This document shows positions 51,273 through 60,195 of a DNA stretch of 64,000 bases, piece by piece. Below the pieces are notes generated by a model. It was not told where the DNA came from and made no database searches. It worked only from the letters and a program-made list of their open reading frames with translations. Origin of the DNA: Bin5 sp965221345. GTDB taxonomy: Bacteria; Chloroflexota; Anaerolineae; Caldilineales; Caldilineaceae. Position numbers and translations under genes: made by a program. The DNA lies in contig CBDCSD010000001.1 of assembly GCA_965221345.1 (NCBI GenBank), positions 1,178,001-1,242,000 on the forward strand. The letters are read 5' to 3'. Each line of letters opens with the position of its first letter. Positions within the stretch are counted from its first letter, which is position 1.

Positions 51273-52139
51273 CTAGGCTTTCAGCCCGGTCATGGTGATT
51301 CCCCGAATGAACTGCTTTTGCGCCACGGCGTAAAGCAGCATGACCGGAGCCACGGTCAGCATGGAGCCGGCCGACCACATTTCATAGCGGTCCAAATAGA
51401 GGCTGCGCAGCCCGGCCAGGACGAGGGGCAACGTTTGCGACTGCGGACTTGTCAGGACCACCGACGGCCACAGAAAGTTGTCCCAGTTGAATAGAAAGGT
51501 GAAGACGGCCAAAGCTGCCATCGGCGCCGTGGAAAGCGGGATGATGATGCGGCTGAAGATCCACCATTCCGAGGCGCCGTCAATGCGGCCGGCATCGATC
51601 AGATCGGAGGGGATCCCCTCCAGAAACTGGCGCATCAGAAAGATGCCAAACGTGGAGAACAGCACCGGTACGATCACCCCGCCCAGCTTGTTGTACAACC
51701 CAATGTCGGCGATGGTCACGTAGAGGGGCACCAGGACGACCGCAAACGGGACCATCATCGTAGAGAGGATTACGATGAAGAGTTGCTCTTTGCCCCAAAA
51801 ACGATACTTGGCGAAGACGTAGGCCGCCGCCGCCGAAGTCAGCACCACGCAGCCCGATACGACCAGGGATACGACTGTGCTGTTCCAAAACGCCTGTGGG
51901 AAGTTCGCCCGGAAGATGATGGTGCGGTAATTGTCCAACGTCCAGACCTGCGGCACAAGGCTTTCACCGCTGGTGAGTTCGACATACGACTTGAAAGAGC
52001 CGAAGAACATCCACACGAACGGCATGACCGAAGTGAAGGCGATAGCCAGCAGAATCGCATGAATCACCGCAACGCGAACCTGTTCGATCAGGGCCGCCAT
52101 CCGGTATCTGGAACTTGTGACCGTGTTGTCGCTTTTCAT
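51273..52139 (-). CDS. Carbohydrate ABC transporter permease (MalG-type), duplicate copy
   Basis: Intact, same length as the copy at 46128-46994 and differing at few residues (for example MKSDNTVTSSRYRMAALIEQ at the start, LYLDRYEMWSAGSML near the end). The EAA loop DLIDAGRIDGASEWWIFSRI is unchanged. Its operon partners here are both truncated, so it has no dedicated partner and no obvious promoter; it could at most complement the first transporter. Substitutions without stops suggest either some retained function or a fairly young duplication. Confidence 0.85.
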   Translation of the reverse strand: MKSDNTVTSSRYRMAALIEQVRVAVIHAILLAIAFTSVMPFVWMFFGSFKSYVELTSGESLVPQVWTLDNYRTIIFRANFPQAFWNSTVVSLVVSGCVVLTSAAAAYVFAKYRFWGKEQLFIVILSTMMVPFAVVLVPLYVTIADIGLYNKLGGVIVPVLFSTFGIFLMRQFLEGIPSDLIDAGRIDGASEWWIFSRIIIPLSTAPMAALAVFTFLFNWDNFLWPSVVLTSPQSQTLPLVLAGLRSLYLDRYEMWSAGSMLTVAPVMLLYAVAQKQFIRGITMTGLKA

Positions 52140-52208
52140 AGGCTGTGAACACACTGCCGTTTCACTGATTGAGCGATCTTGCTTCCCGCCTCCGCCAACC
52201 GATTGCGT

Positions 52209-52742
52209 TCAATAGCTCCAGCTTGGCCGCAGAACCCGCAACTGCACAACGGTGATCACGAAAACGAAGACAAAGAGAGTAAAGGCGGTCGCGGTGGCGA
52301 AACCAAAGCGAAGATTGGTGAAGGCTTCGTTGTATACGAGCAAGTTCAAAACGTAAGTGGCATTGCCCGGCCCACCCGCTTGCGAGGGCATGACCACAAC
52401 CTGGGTGAATACCTGCAAACCGTGCATCACGATCAGAACACTGACCAGCGTCAGTGTATGCCCCAGCAGCGGCAGGGTTACACGCCAGAACCGTTGCCAG
52501 ATGCTGGCCCCGTCCACCTTGGCCGCATCATACATCTCTTCCGGGATGTTCAACATGCCCGCGGTCAGGATCACCACGTAGAAACCGAGCGCCTTCCAGA
52601 TATCCACGCCGATCACCGAATAAAGCGCAGTCTCGTGGCTGGTGAGGAATTGGTTTGGCGGGATTCCCACTGATTTCAGAATCTGATTGATCTGGCCGAG
52701 TTGGGGGTTCATCAGCATCTTGAACAGGAGCGAGATCGCCAC
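52209..52742 (-). pseudogene. 3' fragment of the MalF-type permease gene (duplicate)
   Basis: It matches the last ~178 residues of the permease at 47064-47987, from AISLLFKMLMNPQLGQINQI to RVLRPSWSY, including the EAA loop. Upstream homology ends at about 52742 after gatcgccacc, where the promoter segment of the 2-hydroxyacid dehydrogenase begins on the other strand. The open frame runs on by chance into that segment. The N-terminal membrane spans are lost. Confidence 0.88.
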
Positions 52743-52746
52743 CGGA

Positions 52747-52776
52747 TTGACAGGCGAAAACAATTGACAGTATACT
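52747..52776 (+). promoter_or_regulatory. Promoter of the intact 2-hydroxyacid dehydrogenase gene
   Basis: TTGACA (52747-52752), 18-bp spacer, TATACT (52771-52776). The rearrangement breakpoint lies only about 4 bp upstream of the -35. The leader to the gene is about 180 nt and is conserved with the truncated copy. Confidence 0.65.
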
Positions 52777-52959
52777 TGCTCTAGTCGAAATCGTAGCACA
52801 ACCCCAGTGAGTTCGAAAGCGGTTTTTTTTTTTGCGTAAGAAGGCTCTTAGCCGCGACTCCGCATACGCCTCGGACTCGTCCTGAACCCGCCTTCCGCAA
52901 GGTGTCGAAGCAGGCTTTGAGAACGGCGCACTGGGGAGTAAACAGCGAGAGGCCAGCCC

Positions 52960-54015
52960 ATGTCTGACTGGAGTCATCTGCAAGATTTTCGCGTGGTGCG
53001 TCTGAACGCCGAACTTTCTCCAATGTCCCAGTACGAAAGGGATCTCTTTGGCGAGCACCACCTCCACCCCTTCGAAGTGGAGGCCAATACGCCCGCGACC
53101 ATCATTCCTCGCGTCGCCGACTATGACGCCATCTTTGTCGTCTCTACCGCCCTGCCTGAAGGCGTTATCGAAAGCCTGAGCCGCTGCCGTGTCATCTCTC
53201 GCCTTGGCACGGGGACCGACAAGATCGACGTTGCCGCCGCGACCCGCAGAGGGATACTCGTTACCAATGTCCCTACTTTCTGCGTCGAGGAGCAGGCCGA
53301 CCATACGATGGCCTTGCTGTTGGCCCTCGCCCGCAAGCTGCCGCAGATGTCCCAGGCCATGTCCGCGGGCGCCTGGAGCAAGGGGCGTAGCCAAGCCTCC
53401 ACCAATCAACGTCTTGCCGGACGCGTGCTGGGCCTGATCGGCTTCGGCAACTCCGCCCGTGCGGTGGCCCAAAGGGCGCAAGGCTTCGGTATGCGGGTCA
53501 TTGCAACGCGCCGCAATATGGACGCGCCGCGGGATGCCGCCGATGAACTAGGCGTCGAGATGACGAGTCTTGAGGATCTCCTCGCACAATCCGATTATGT
53601 ATCTCTTCACCTGCCCCTGATCGACGAAACCTACCATCTCCTCGACGAGGCCATGTTGCGAAGAATGAAGCCGGGCGCCTACCTGATCAACACTTCACGG
53701 GGGGCGATCGTGGATGAAATGGCACTGGTGAACCTGTTGCGTGACGGAGTGCTGGCTGGGGCCGGTATCGACACCTTCGAGGGCATCGATGTCTTCGTCC
53801 AGGATGAGAGGCCGCCGGAGCACCCCCTTCTGTCACTCGACAATGTGATTCTCACCCCCCATGTCGGCGCCATCTCCGTGCAGGCCATGCAGGATGTATC
53901 AGACGGCGGCATTGGCAACGCGGCGGCCGTGCTGAGCGGGTATTGGCCGCCGCCCGAAAACCTTGTCAACCCAGGCGTTGTGCCCAGGTTCCCCCTGGCC
54001 GATCGCGACGCTTGA
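52960..54015 (+). CDS. D-2-hydroxyacid dehydrogenase, intact copy
   Basis: 351 residues. Substrate-domain start MSDWSHLQDFRVVRLNAEL; Rossmann motif GLIGFGNSARAVAQRAQGFG (Ala in place of the last Gly), with MRVIATRRN lacking the usual acidic residue, which suggests NADP preference. Active-site residues: Arg in NTSRGAIVDEMAL, Glu in the ERPPEHPLLSL region and His in LTPHVGAISVQAM. It stands downstream of its own promoter. Possibly a phosphoglycerate or hydroxypyruvate dehydrogenase relative; substrate not determined. Confidence 0.9.
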   Translation: MSDWSHLQDFRVVRLNAELSPMSQYERDLFGEHHLHPFEVEANTPATIIPRVADYDAIFVVSTALPEGVIESLSRCRVISRLGTGTDKIDVAAATRRGILVTNVPTFCVEEQADHTMALLLALARKLPQMSQAMSAGAWSKGRSQASTNQRLAGRVLGLIGFGNSARAVAQRAQGFGMRVIATRRNMDAPRDAADELGVEMTSLEDLLAQSDYVSLHLPLIDETYHLLDEAMLRRMKPGAYLINTSRGAIVDEMALVNLLRDGVLAGAGIDTFEGIDVFVQDERPPEHPLLSLDNVILTPHVGAISVQAMQDVSDGGIGNAAAVLSGYWPPPENLVNPGVVPRFPLADRDA

Positions 54016-54181
54016 CTCGACTGCCGCTCGCCCGGTACGCAATTGAAATTAATTCCCTCGCCAGGGGTCCCGGCGCACCGTAGAGTCGGAAAAAGGGGAG
54101 TCGCCCCGCTGCACTCTTCTGTTGTAATCTGGCGCCAAAACTGCTGCCTGCAAACAATACTTCAATTGACCGTAAAAAGAT

Positions 54182-54211
54182 TTGCACTGGCTATCATATC
54201 TGTTGTATGGT
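54182..54211 (+). promoter_or_regulatory. Possible ferredoxin gene promoter
   Basis: TTGCAC (54182-54187), 18-bp spacer, TATGGT (54206-54211) in an A/T-richer stretch upstream of the ferredoxin gene. The match to consensus is moderate. The 280 bp between the dehydrogenase and ferredoxin genes holds nothing else I recognise. Confidence 0.4.
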
Positions 54212-54295
54212 GAATCTGAATCGCAGGCTGTCACGAATAGAGACGTTTTCGATTCACATTCTGATTTACCTTAGCTTGATGGAGGAGTCAATCCA

Positions 54296-54571
54296 ATGAC
54301 CCATGTTATCTTTGATCTGTGCATTCGGGACGGTGCCTGCGTTGAAGTTTGCCCCGTGGAATGCATAATCCCAGGCATGCCGGAAGAGGAATGGCCCTGG
54401 TACTATATCGATCCGGAAACCTGCATCGACTGCGGTGCATGCGTGCCCGAATGTCCGACGGACGCCATTCTGGCTGAAGAAGATCTGCCGGAAGAGTATG
54501 CCTACACAACCGAGCTGAACGCCATGTACTTCGAGGAAGGACCGGGCTACGCAGCTCTCGACCTGGTCTGA
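54296..54571 (+). CDS. Two-cluster ferredoxin (7Fe/8Fe type)
   Basis: 91 residues. First cluster motif is Cys9-x2-Asp12-x2-Cys15-x3-Cys19-Pro with an extra Cys23; second is Cys43-x2-Cys46-x2-Cys49-x3-Cys53-Pro. Asp in place of the second cysteine is typical of ferredoxins holding a [3Fe-4S] or Asp-ligated [4Fe-4S] cluster beside a normal [4Fe-4S] one. An insertion of about 15 residues (IIPGMPEEEWPWYYIDP) separates the motifs. It serves as a soluble low-potential electron carrier. AGGAGTCAAT precedes the ATG. It is alone, about 230 bp before the deacetylase gene. Confidence 0.9.
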   Translation: MTHVIFDLCIRDGACVEVCPVECIIPGMPEEEWPWYYIDPETCIDCGACVPECPTDAILAEEDLPEEYAYTTELNAMYFEEGPGYAALDLV

Positions 54572-54799
54572 CCCAATTGGGCTTGTTCGCGCGAACCTGC
54601 AGTCTCTGCCGGCGGCTTCACTCTTCTGCTCTCCTTCCAAGGGATGCGAAAGATGGGCGACGACTTCGCATTGAGAGTGCAAACGGCAGGACATTTCGAT
54701 TCAGGTCCGGTTCGTTCGATTTGAAATCTTGCCCCTGCCCCTGCCCTGCAGGGGCTTTTCTGTCCGCAGACTCTCTTGTTGTCTCAGGAGGCAAATCCC

Positions 54800-55582
54800 A
54801 TGACCGATTCCCGCGAAATGAATCCACCGGACTGGTCGGAGGTGGAGCGCGCCCTGGTGATCATGGCGCATCCGGACGACCCCGACTTCTCCTGTGCCGG
54901 TTCCGCAATCCAAATGGCGCGCCAGGGTATCGAGGTCACATATATGATCCTGACCAATGGCGACAAGGGCAACCACAATCCGCTTATCACTCGCCAACAG
55001 CTTATCCTGATGCGAAAGGAGGAGCAGCGCAAGGCGGCCGCGCTCTCCGGCGTCAAGAATGTCCTGTTTATGGATGAGGAAGATGGGTTCCTGCGCCCAA
55101 CGCCCGAAATCCGCAAGCGTGTTTGTCGCGAAATCCGCCGCATTCGGCCACAACTGATCATCTGCAACAGTCCCGATCGTTACGTTTCCGGGCGCGGTTA
55201 CATCAACCACCCCGATCATCGCAACGCCGGAGTCATCACGCTCGAGGCCATCTTCCCGGCGGCCGACAACCCGATGTTCTATCCCGACCTGACGAACGAG
55301 GGCTATCCTCCCCACAATATCAGCCAGCTCTACATCAGCCATGCCGAAGAGGCCGATGTCGAAGTGGACATTACAGCTGAACTTGAGCAAAAGATCAAGG
55401 CGATTCTCTGCCATGAAAGCCAGTTCGACGACCTCGAGGAAACCAGGAAGCGCATGCGAGACAGGGATGGGGAGGAGCAGGAGGACGGTAGCAAGCGCCA
55501 CTTCGAGCGATTCCAGCAATTGGATTTCCGCAGTCGGCCGCGTAGAGGGCCTGCACGGGACGACAAGGCCGCTAAACAGTAA
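54800..55582 (+). CDS. PIG-L/LmbE family N-deacetylase
   Basis: 260 residues from the ATG that follows CAGGAGG; an upstream TTG in the same frame is less well placed. Zinc-binding signature AHPDDPDFSCAGS near the N-terminus and the third ligand region in YINHPDHRNAGV. Family members remove acetyl groups from N-acetylglucosamine conjugates (mycothiol, bacillithiol and GPI pathways) or diacetylchitobiose-type sugars. No thiol-cofactor genes are adjacent, so a role in glycan or amino-sugar deacetylation is open. It is followed by a strong terminator. Confidence 0.88.
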   Translation: MTDSREMNPPDWSEVERALVIMAHPDDPDFSCAGSAIQMARQGIEVTYMILTNGDKGNHNPLITRQQLILMRKEEQRKAAALSGVKNVLFMDEEDGFLRPTPEIRKRVCREIRRIRPQLIICNSPDRYVSGRGYINHPDHRNAGVITLEAIFPAADNPMFYPDLTNEGYPPHNISQLYISHAEEADVEVDITAELEQKIKAILCHESQFDDLEETRKRMRDRDGEEQEDGSKRHFERFQQLDFRSRPRRGPARDDKAAKQ

Positions 55583-55597
55583 GTAAGCTGAAAAGAG

Positions 55598-55625
55598 AAG
55601 AGTGGAGGGCAACCCCTCCACTCTT
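55598..55625. terminator. Bidirectional Rho-independent terminator
   Basis: A perfect 12-bp stem aagagtggaggg / ccctccactctt with tetraloop caac, preceded by A-rich and followed by T-rich sequence. It lies between the convergent deacetylase and solute-binding protein genes and can serve both. Confidence 0.85.
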
Positions 55626-55678
55626 TACACCTCGATATTCTGTCGATTCGATGTTGTTACAGTATCTGAGCCTACCCT

Positions 55679-57097
55679 CTACTGCATCTCACCCATCAAC
55701 TCTTCCTGCAGTTCATTGGCCGTATCCGTCAACGCATCGAGCGTCGCTTGGATGTCCGCCCCCTGCAAGATCTCGTTGAAGGCCGTTTGTGCGGCATCCC
55801 GCACAGCCTGATAGGAGATGAGTTGCGGCTCATACGCTCCGTAACCCAATAGGGCAAGAGCCTCGCCGTACTGAGGGTTCTGCTCCACATATCCGGTCAG
55901 ATGCGCTTCCGTTCCCGCACGAGTGGGGAAGTAGTTGCTGGCCTCTACCCAGCGGGCCTGTATTTCCGGCGACGTGAACCACTTTATGAACAGCCACGCG
56001 GCCAGCTCCTGCTCCGGCGGGCCGGCCGTGATCATGACATCGGCGCCATAGATATTCTGAACCGGATCCGCGGTCGTGTGCGGAATCGCGGTCACGCCCC
56101 ACACGTCCATGTCGCGGCCCTGTTCTTCAGCGATAGTTACAATGTCGTTGGCGTAGAAGGGCAGACCGGAACTGGAGCCCTGTGTAAAGCTCGCCCGTCG
56201 GGCCGCAAACTCAGGATTCGGGTAGCCTTCGGTGAAAAAGTAGGCGCAGCCGTTATCGAGCATACGCTTCAGCATCGTCATGGCGTCGATCGTAGCCTGT
56301 CCGTTGTAGACATAGCCGGTGTTGTCTTCGTTCAGCACATCGCCGCCAAAAGCAAATGTCCAGGACGCCATCGCCGAGGCGTCATCGCGCAAGATGTAGC
56401 CGCCGGTGCCGTCGCCGTTCGCTTCGGCCGCGGCGCAAGTCATCTCTTCAAACTCCTCTGGTGTCGTCGGCGGTCCAGCAAACCCCAACTCTTCCAGCCA
56501 GGTCAGGTTATAATAGAGAACCTCCATCGAGCGGTTCGGCGGGAAGCCCAGGCGCTGTCCGTCAAAGACGGGGTGGACGCCCTGCTCGATGAAACTGGCG
56601 AAAAAGTCGGCCCTTTCCTCTGCCGTCAGACCCCACGTAGGATCATCAATGAACTTGTCGAAGTCGGCCAGTACTTCGTTTAACTGATAGAAGGCCTGAT
56701 CGTTCTGATAACCAACAATCAGACTCGCAGGCTGCTCGCCCGAAGCAGTGCTGGCGTTCACCTTGTCGCGGATATCATTGTAGCCGCCCTGGTTTTGCGC
56801 GTCGAGGACAATGCCGCACTCATTGCCGCTGTTGAAGTCCTCGACAATGACCGCCAGCTTCTCCTCGCGTGAACCACTGTGCTGATGCCACCAGACGATC
56901 GTCTGGCCGCGCGGATCGATGCCGGCCAGCGGGCCGTCAGCCGTCGGAGCGCATGGCCCCTCGTCCATCGCCTCGCCGGCGGAAGCTTCCTCTTCCATTG
57001 CTGCCGGCGGCGCTTGAGCCGCAGGCGCCGGGCAAGCCGCCAGGACCAGAGCGGCAACCAGAATCGTTGCCAACATCCACATTCGTTTTGTATTCAT
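55679..57097 (-). CDS. Extracellular solute-binding lipoprotein of a second sugar ABC transporter
   Basis: 472 residues from MNTKRMWMLATILVAALVLA, with lipobox Cys22 (LAAC) and a linker rich in Ala, Pro and Glu. CAGGAG precedes this ATG; the frame runs 567 bp further upstream by chance, across the neighbouring permease end. Typical family 1 sugar-binding features: GQTIVWWHQHSGSREEKLAV, FNSGNECGIVLDAQNQGGYN and GPPEQELAAWLFIKWFTSPE. It is the last gene of the operon, after its two permeases. Confidence 0.92.
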   Translation of the reverse strand: MNTKRMWMLATILVAALVLAACPAPAAQAPPAAMEEEASAGEAMDEGPCAPTADGPLAGIDPRGQTIVWWHQHSGSREEKLAVIVEDFNSGNECGIVLDAQNQGGYNDIRDKVNASTASGEQPASLIVGYQNDQAFYQLNEVLADFDKFIDDPTWGLTAEERADFFASFIEQGVHPVFDGQRLGFPPNRSMEVLYYNLTWLEELGFAGPPTTPEEFEEMTCAAAEANGDGTGGYILRDDASAMASWTFAFGGDVLNEDNTGYVYNGQATIDAMTMLKRMLDNGCAYFFTEGYPNPEFAARRASFTQGSSSGLPFYANDIVTIAEEQGRDMDVWGVTAIPHTTADPVQNIYGADVMITAGPPEQELAAWLFIKWFTSPEIQARWVEASNYFPTRAGTEAHLTGYVEQNPQYGEALALLGYGAYEPQLISYQAVRDAAQTAFNEILQGADIQATLDALTDTANELQEELMGEMQ

Positions 57098-57210
57098 AAG
57101 GTTTGGTCTCCTGTTGTGGTTGAATACCGAAATGGAAAACACGATACTGAAAACTGCAGCCGAAATGTCGATACCCTTCTCCCTTCCAATCCTTGCCCAA
57201 AAAGAGCCTT

Positions 57211-58104
57211 CTACCCCTTTAGGCCGGTCGTGGCGATCCCGTCGATGAAGTGGCGTTGCGTAAAGAAATACAGCACTACGATTGGCAGCATTGTGATGAT
57301 TGCCCCCGCCATCTGCAAATGCAGCAGCGAGCCTGCCTCGTCCAGAAAAGAAAGCAAACCATAGGAAATTGGCCGCCAGTCTGGCGTCGTCGTCACCAAA
57401 ATCGGCCAGGCCAGCGCATTCCAGGCCCCGACAAATCCAAATAACACCAGTGTCATGACTGCAGCGCTGGAAAGCGGCAGAACCACCGTAATCAAATAGC
57501 GCAGGTGCCCTGATCCATCTATCTGCGCCGAGTCCCACAGTTCGCGAGGAATCTGCTGAAAAAATTGGCGCAGCAGGAAAATCCCAAACGCGCTCGCCAT
57601 GAATGGAATCGTCAACGAAGGCCAGTTGTTGAGCCATGGCACCGGGCTGATGCGACCCAACCACGAAACTGTGATGAAGTTCGGCACCCAGGTTATCGCC
57701 TCCGGCAACATCAGCGTCGAGAGCATCAGCGTGAACAGAAGGCCCTTGCCGGGAAACTCCATCTGCGCGAAAGCGTAGGCCGCCAGCGCGCAGAAAACAA
57801 GCGCCCCACTAAGCGAAATCAGTGTAATCTTGACGCTGTTCATGAAATACTTCGAGAACTGCGCGTCGCGCCAAGCCTCTACATAGTTGCTCCACTGCGG
57901 CGTGGCAGGAAGAGCCCGTCCTCCGGTTGCTTCGGTCAGGTTCATTAACGAGACGCTGACCGTATAGAGAAAGGGAAGAATCGCGGCAGCCGCCCCTACA
58001 ATCAGCACCGTGTAGATGATCGCCTGGTTCAGCGCCGCCCGCCGTGCGGCCGGATCTACCTGCTGAGATGAAACGGTCTGGCCGCCTACCACCCCCTCAG
58101 CCAT
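57211..58104 (-). CDS. Carbohydrate ABC transporter permease (MalG-type), second transporter
   Basis: 297 residues, six membrane spans starting near residue 30 (YTVLIVGAAAAILPFLYTVS). EAA loop: ELWDSAQIDGSGHLRYLITV. Ends QRHFIDGIATTGLKG, as usual for this group. Its start overlaps the end of the upstream permease gene by 8 bp, indicating translational coupling. Confidence 0.92.
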   Translation of the reverse strand: MAEGVVGGQTVSSQQVDPAARRAALNQAIIYTVLIVGAAAAILPFLYTVSVSLMNLTEATGGRALPATPQWSNYVEAWRDAQFSKYFMNSVKITLISLSGALVFCALAAYAFAQMEFPGKGLLFTLMLSTLMLPEAITWVPNFITVSWLGRISPVPWLNNWPSLTIPFMASAFGIFLLRQFFQQIPRELWDSAQIDGSGHLRYLITVVLPLSSAAVMTLVLFGFVGAWNALAWPILVTTTPDWRPISYGLLSFLDEAGSLLHLQMAGAIITMLPIVVLYFFTQRHFIDGIATTGLKG

Positions 58105-59815
58105 AAAAGACTCTCCTGCTGGCGATCCGATTGTTGACCAGTGTAATCACCATAATAATGATCAAAAGCAGAATGGCCAGCGCCGAGGCATACCCGTAGC
58201 GTGTATCCCGTTTGAATGCCTGAAAAATGACTATGCTGGCCGTGTCGGTCGACCCCAATGCCGCCGCCTGTCGCAAAACGAAAATGTGATTGAACGCTTT
58301 GAAAGTGCCTATTACCGCGTATAGCGAAAGAAAGTAAATCGTCGGCGAGAGCAGGGGTAGCGTCACATGCCGGAACTGCGCCCAGCCCCCGGCTCCGTCT
58401 ATATCCGCTACTTCGTATAGCTCACTGGGAATCGCCCCCAGCCCGGCCAGAAAGATTACCGTATCGAAACCAACATACGTCCATATGCCGTATATCATTA
58501 TTGCCACCAGCGCCAGGCTGGGTCCCGACAGGATCGGCCCCAAATCGATCTTCGCGCCGGCTATCATCTGGATTATGCCGGCCGGCTCGCTCAACCAGAG
58601 TAGCGGGTCGGCTCCGAACAGATCCAGCATGCTGTTTAGCGGCGCCGTGGGCCGGTTGGAGAAGATGATACGAAACACCGCCGCCGTGCCGACAAATGGC
58701 GCCACGTAAGGCAAAAAGTAGAGAACGCGAAAAAACGTCTGGCCGCGAATCTTCTGGAAGAGCAGCACCGCCAGAATCAGCGCCAGTCCCAACTGAATCG
58801 GCACCGTTCCCAAAACATAGAAGACCGTTGCCATCAACCCGTTCCACCAATCCTCGTTGCCCGCACCGATGACCCGCGGCAGTTCAGCAATCAACACCCA
58901 GGCGCCCACCATCAGCGCTACGGCGCCCACCAGCCGAAAGGCCATACCCGTATTGGAAGCGCGGTCCCCAGCGCTCTCCCACAGGCGCCAGGCCAGCAAC
59001 AGCAGCAGAAATCCAGCGCTGATAGTGATGATTTGTGTCCAGAGTTCCAGACCCACGCCCTGTTCCAACGCTTCGGCGTAGGCCGCGTTGATCTCCGTCC
59101 ACGTCAGCCAGGTCAGGGCTGTGCCCCCAAACAAACAGATGCCTGCACTGAAAAAGGGCATGAAATAGATGCGCTCGCCTCTGTCTTTGGGCATCTGGCG
59201 ATTTACGAACAGCGCCCACACCGCGCCTCCTGCCAGTAAAACGATCGCAATCCACAACGCGATCTGCACCTTCGGCAACCACCATGTCTCTACTACCAGA
59301 CTACGAAATGCCGCCTGCGTGTTGGCCTGCCCGCGCAGTTTCGAAGGAATTAACAGCATCTCCGGCAGAAGTGTATAGACAAAGCGGGTAAAGAGAGCCG
59401 CTCCGGACGCCGTCAAGAGCCCGGGCAACAACCACTGCATCGACTCTGCCTCCCCCTCCCGCTGATCATGAACCGCGCGCGCAATCGTGCGCACTGCGTA
59501 GTAGACCAGGCCGGCAGCCAACCAAAATGCGACGATGTAGATCAGGTTGTCTATTGCTTTAACGTAGTTGCCCAAACCGTCATACGAGCCGACGATCTTG
59601 TTCAGACCGCGCAGCGTACTCTCATATGCGGCGAATGCAAGGGGAAAGAGGCCAAAGAGACCAATGATGGTGAAGGCTGGCGCCAGGAATGAATAGGCGA
59701 GCAGCATCTCTCGCAATCGCCTACCCTGCCGCCCACGTAACCAACTGGGCGCCGCCCGCACCTGTTGCCGGAGATCACTGCGAATTGCCGCGGTTTGAGA
59801 AGCTGTACTTTCCAC
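58097..59815 (-). CDS. Carbohydrate ABC transporter permease (MalF-type) with a large membrane insertion
   Basis: 572 residues, nearly twice the usual ~300. TM1 (LLAYSFLAPAFTIIGLFGLF) and the C-terminal transport domain (PIQLGLALILAVLLFQKIRG; EAA loop YEVADIDGAGGWAQFRHVTL) are standard. Between them lie about 260 extra residues with about six further hydrophobic segments, such as LIYIVAFWLAAGLVYYAV, VQIALWIAIVLLAGGAVWAL and AFRLVGAVALMVGAWVLIAE. The start is GTG and lacks a strong ribosome binding site. First gene of the second transporter operon, about 55 bp after a near-consensus promoter's predicted start point. Confidence 0.88.
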   Translation of the reverse strand: MESTASQTAAIRSDLRQQVRAAPSWLRGRQGRRLREMLLAYSFLAPAFTIIGLFGLFPLAFAAYESTLRGLNKIVGSYDGLGNYVKAIDNLIYIVAFWLAAGLVYYAVRTIARAVHDQREGEAESMQWLLPGLLTASGAALFTRFVYTLLPEMLLIPSKLRGQANTQAAFRSLVVETWWLPKVQIALWIAIVLLAGGAVWALFVNRQMPKDRGERIYFMPFFSAGICLFGGTALTWLTWTEINAAYAEALEQGVGLELWTQIITISAGFLLLLLAWRLWESAGDRASNTGMAFRLVGAVALMVGAWVLIAELPRVIGAGNEDWWNGLMATVFYVLGTVPIQLGLALILAVLLFQKIRGQTFFRVLYFLPYVAPFVGTAAVFRIIFSNRPTAPLNSMLDLFGADPLLWLSEPAGIIQMIAGAKIDLGPILSGPSLALVAIMIYGIWTYVGFDTVIFLAGLGAIPSELYEVADIDGAGGWAQFRHVTLPLLSPTIYFLSLYAVIGTFKAFNHIFVLRQAAALGSTDTASIVIFQAFKRDTRYGYASALAILLLIIIMVITLVNNRIASRRVFYG

Positions 59816-59875
59816 GTGGAGGTCGCTTTCTCAGATCTTCATAGCCATTGCGCCGACGCCAAGTTTATCGCTACT

Positions 59876-59904
59876 AGTATAGTGCAAGCCGTGTTTCGCG
59901 TCAA
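59876..59904 (-). promoter_or_regulatory. Promoter of the second sugar transporter operon
   Basis: On the minus strand TTGACG (59904-59899), a 17-bp spacer and TATACT (59881-59876). Predicted transcription start near 59869, about 55 nt before the GTG start of the long permease. No operator palindrome is obvious. Confidence 0.65.
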
Positions 59905-60195
59905 CGAATGCGCCTTGTGCTCAGTCACTAAACAGCCAATCTACAATGTGACAGTCTCAGGAAGCTCCACGCCGGCAGCAGCATGTTCCAGCATGCTTCC
60001 ATTGTGGCACATTTCCATTAACGTTCGGTTAAGAAGTGGTCAACATTGGCGAGGTCCAGATGGCCATTCCGGAAAATCTGGGAGCCTCTGTTAACCATGA
60101 TCCTCTGCCCGACAGCCACTGAGGCTATCTTTTCCCTCGCCTGCCCCTGCGCTACACAGAATCCAGTAAGTGCAACTGCTCATCGAATTCGAACA
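59905..60195. other. Intergenic region without a recognisable gene
   Basis: It lies between the transporter promoter and the end of the propeller-protein gene. Small open frames here lack ribosome binding sites. I see no hairpin with a T-tract. Confidence 0.45.

Noticed and set aside
57098..57664. Upstream extension of the solute-binding protein frame by 189 codons
   Set aside because: It overlaps the neighbouring permease gene and lies before a clear lipoprotein signal peptide with its own ribosome binding site.
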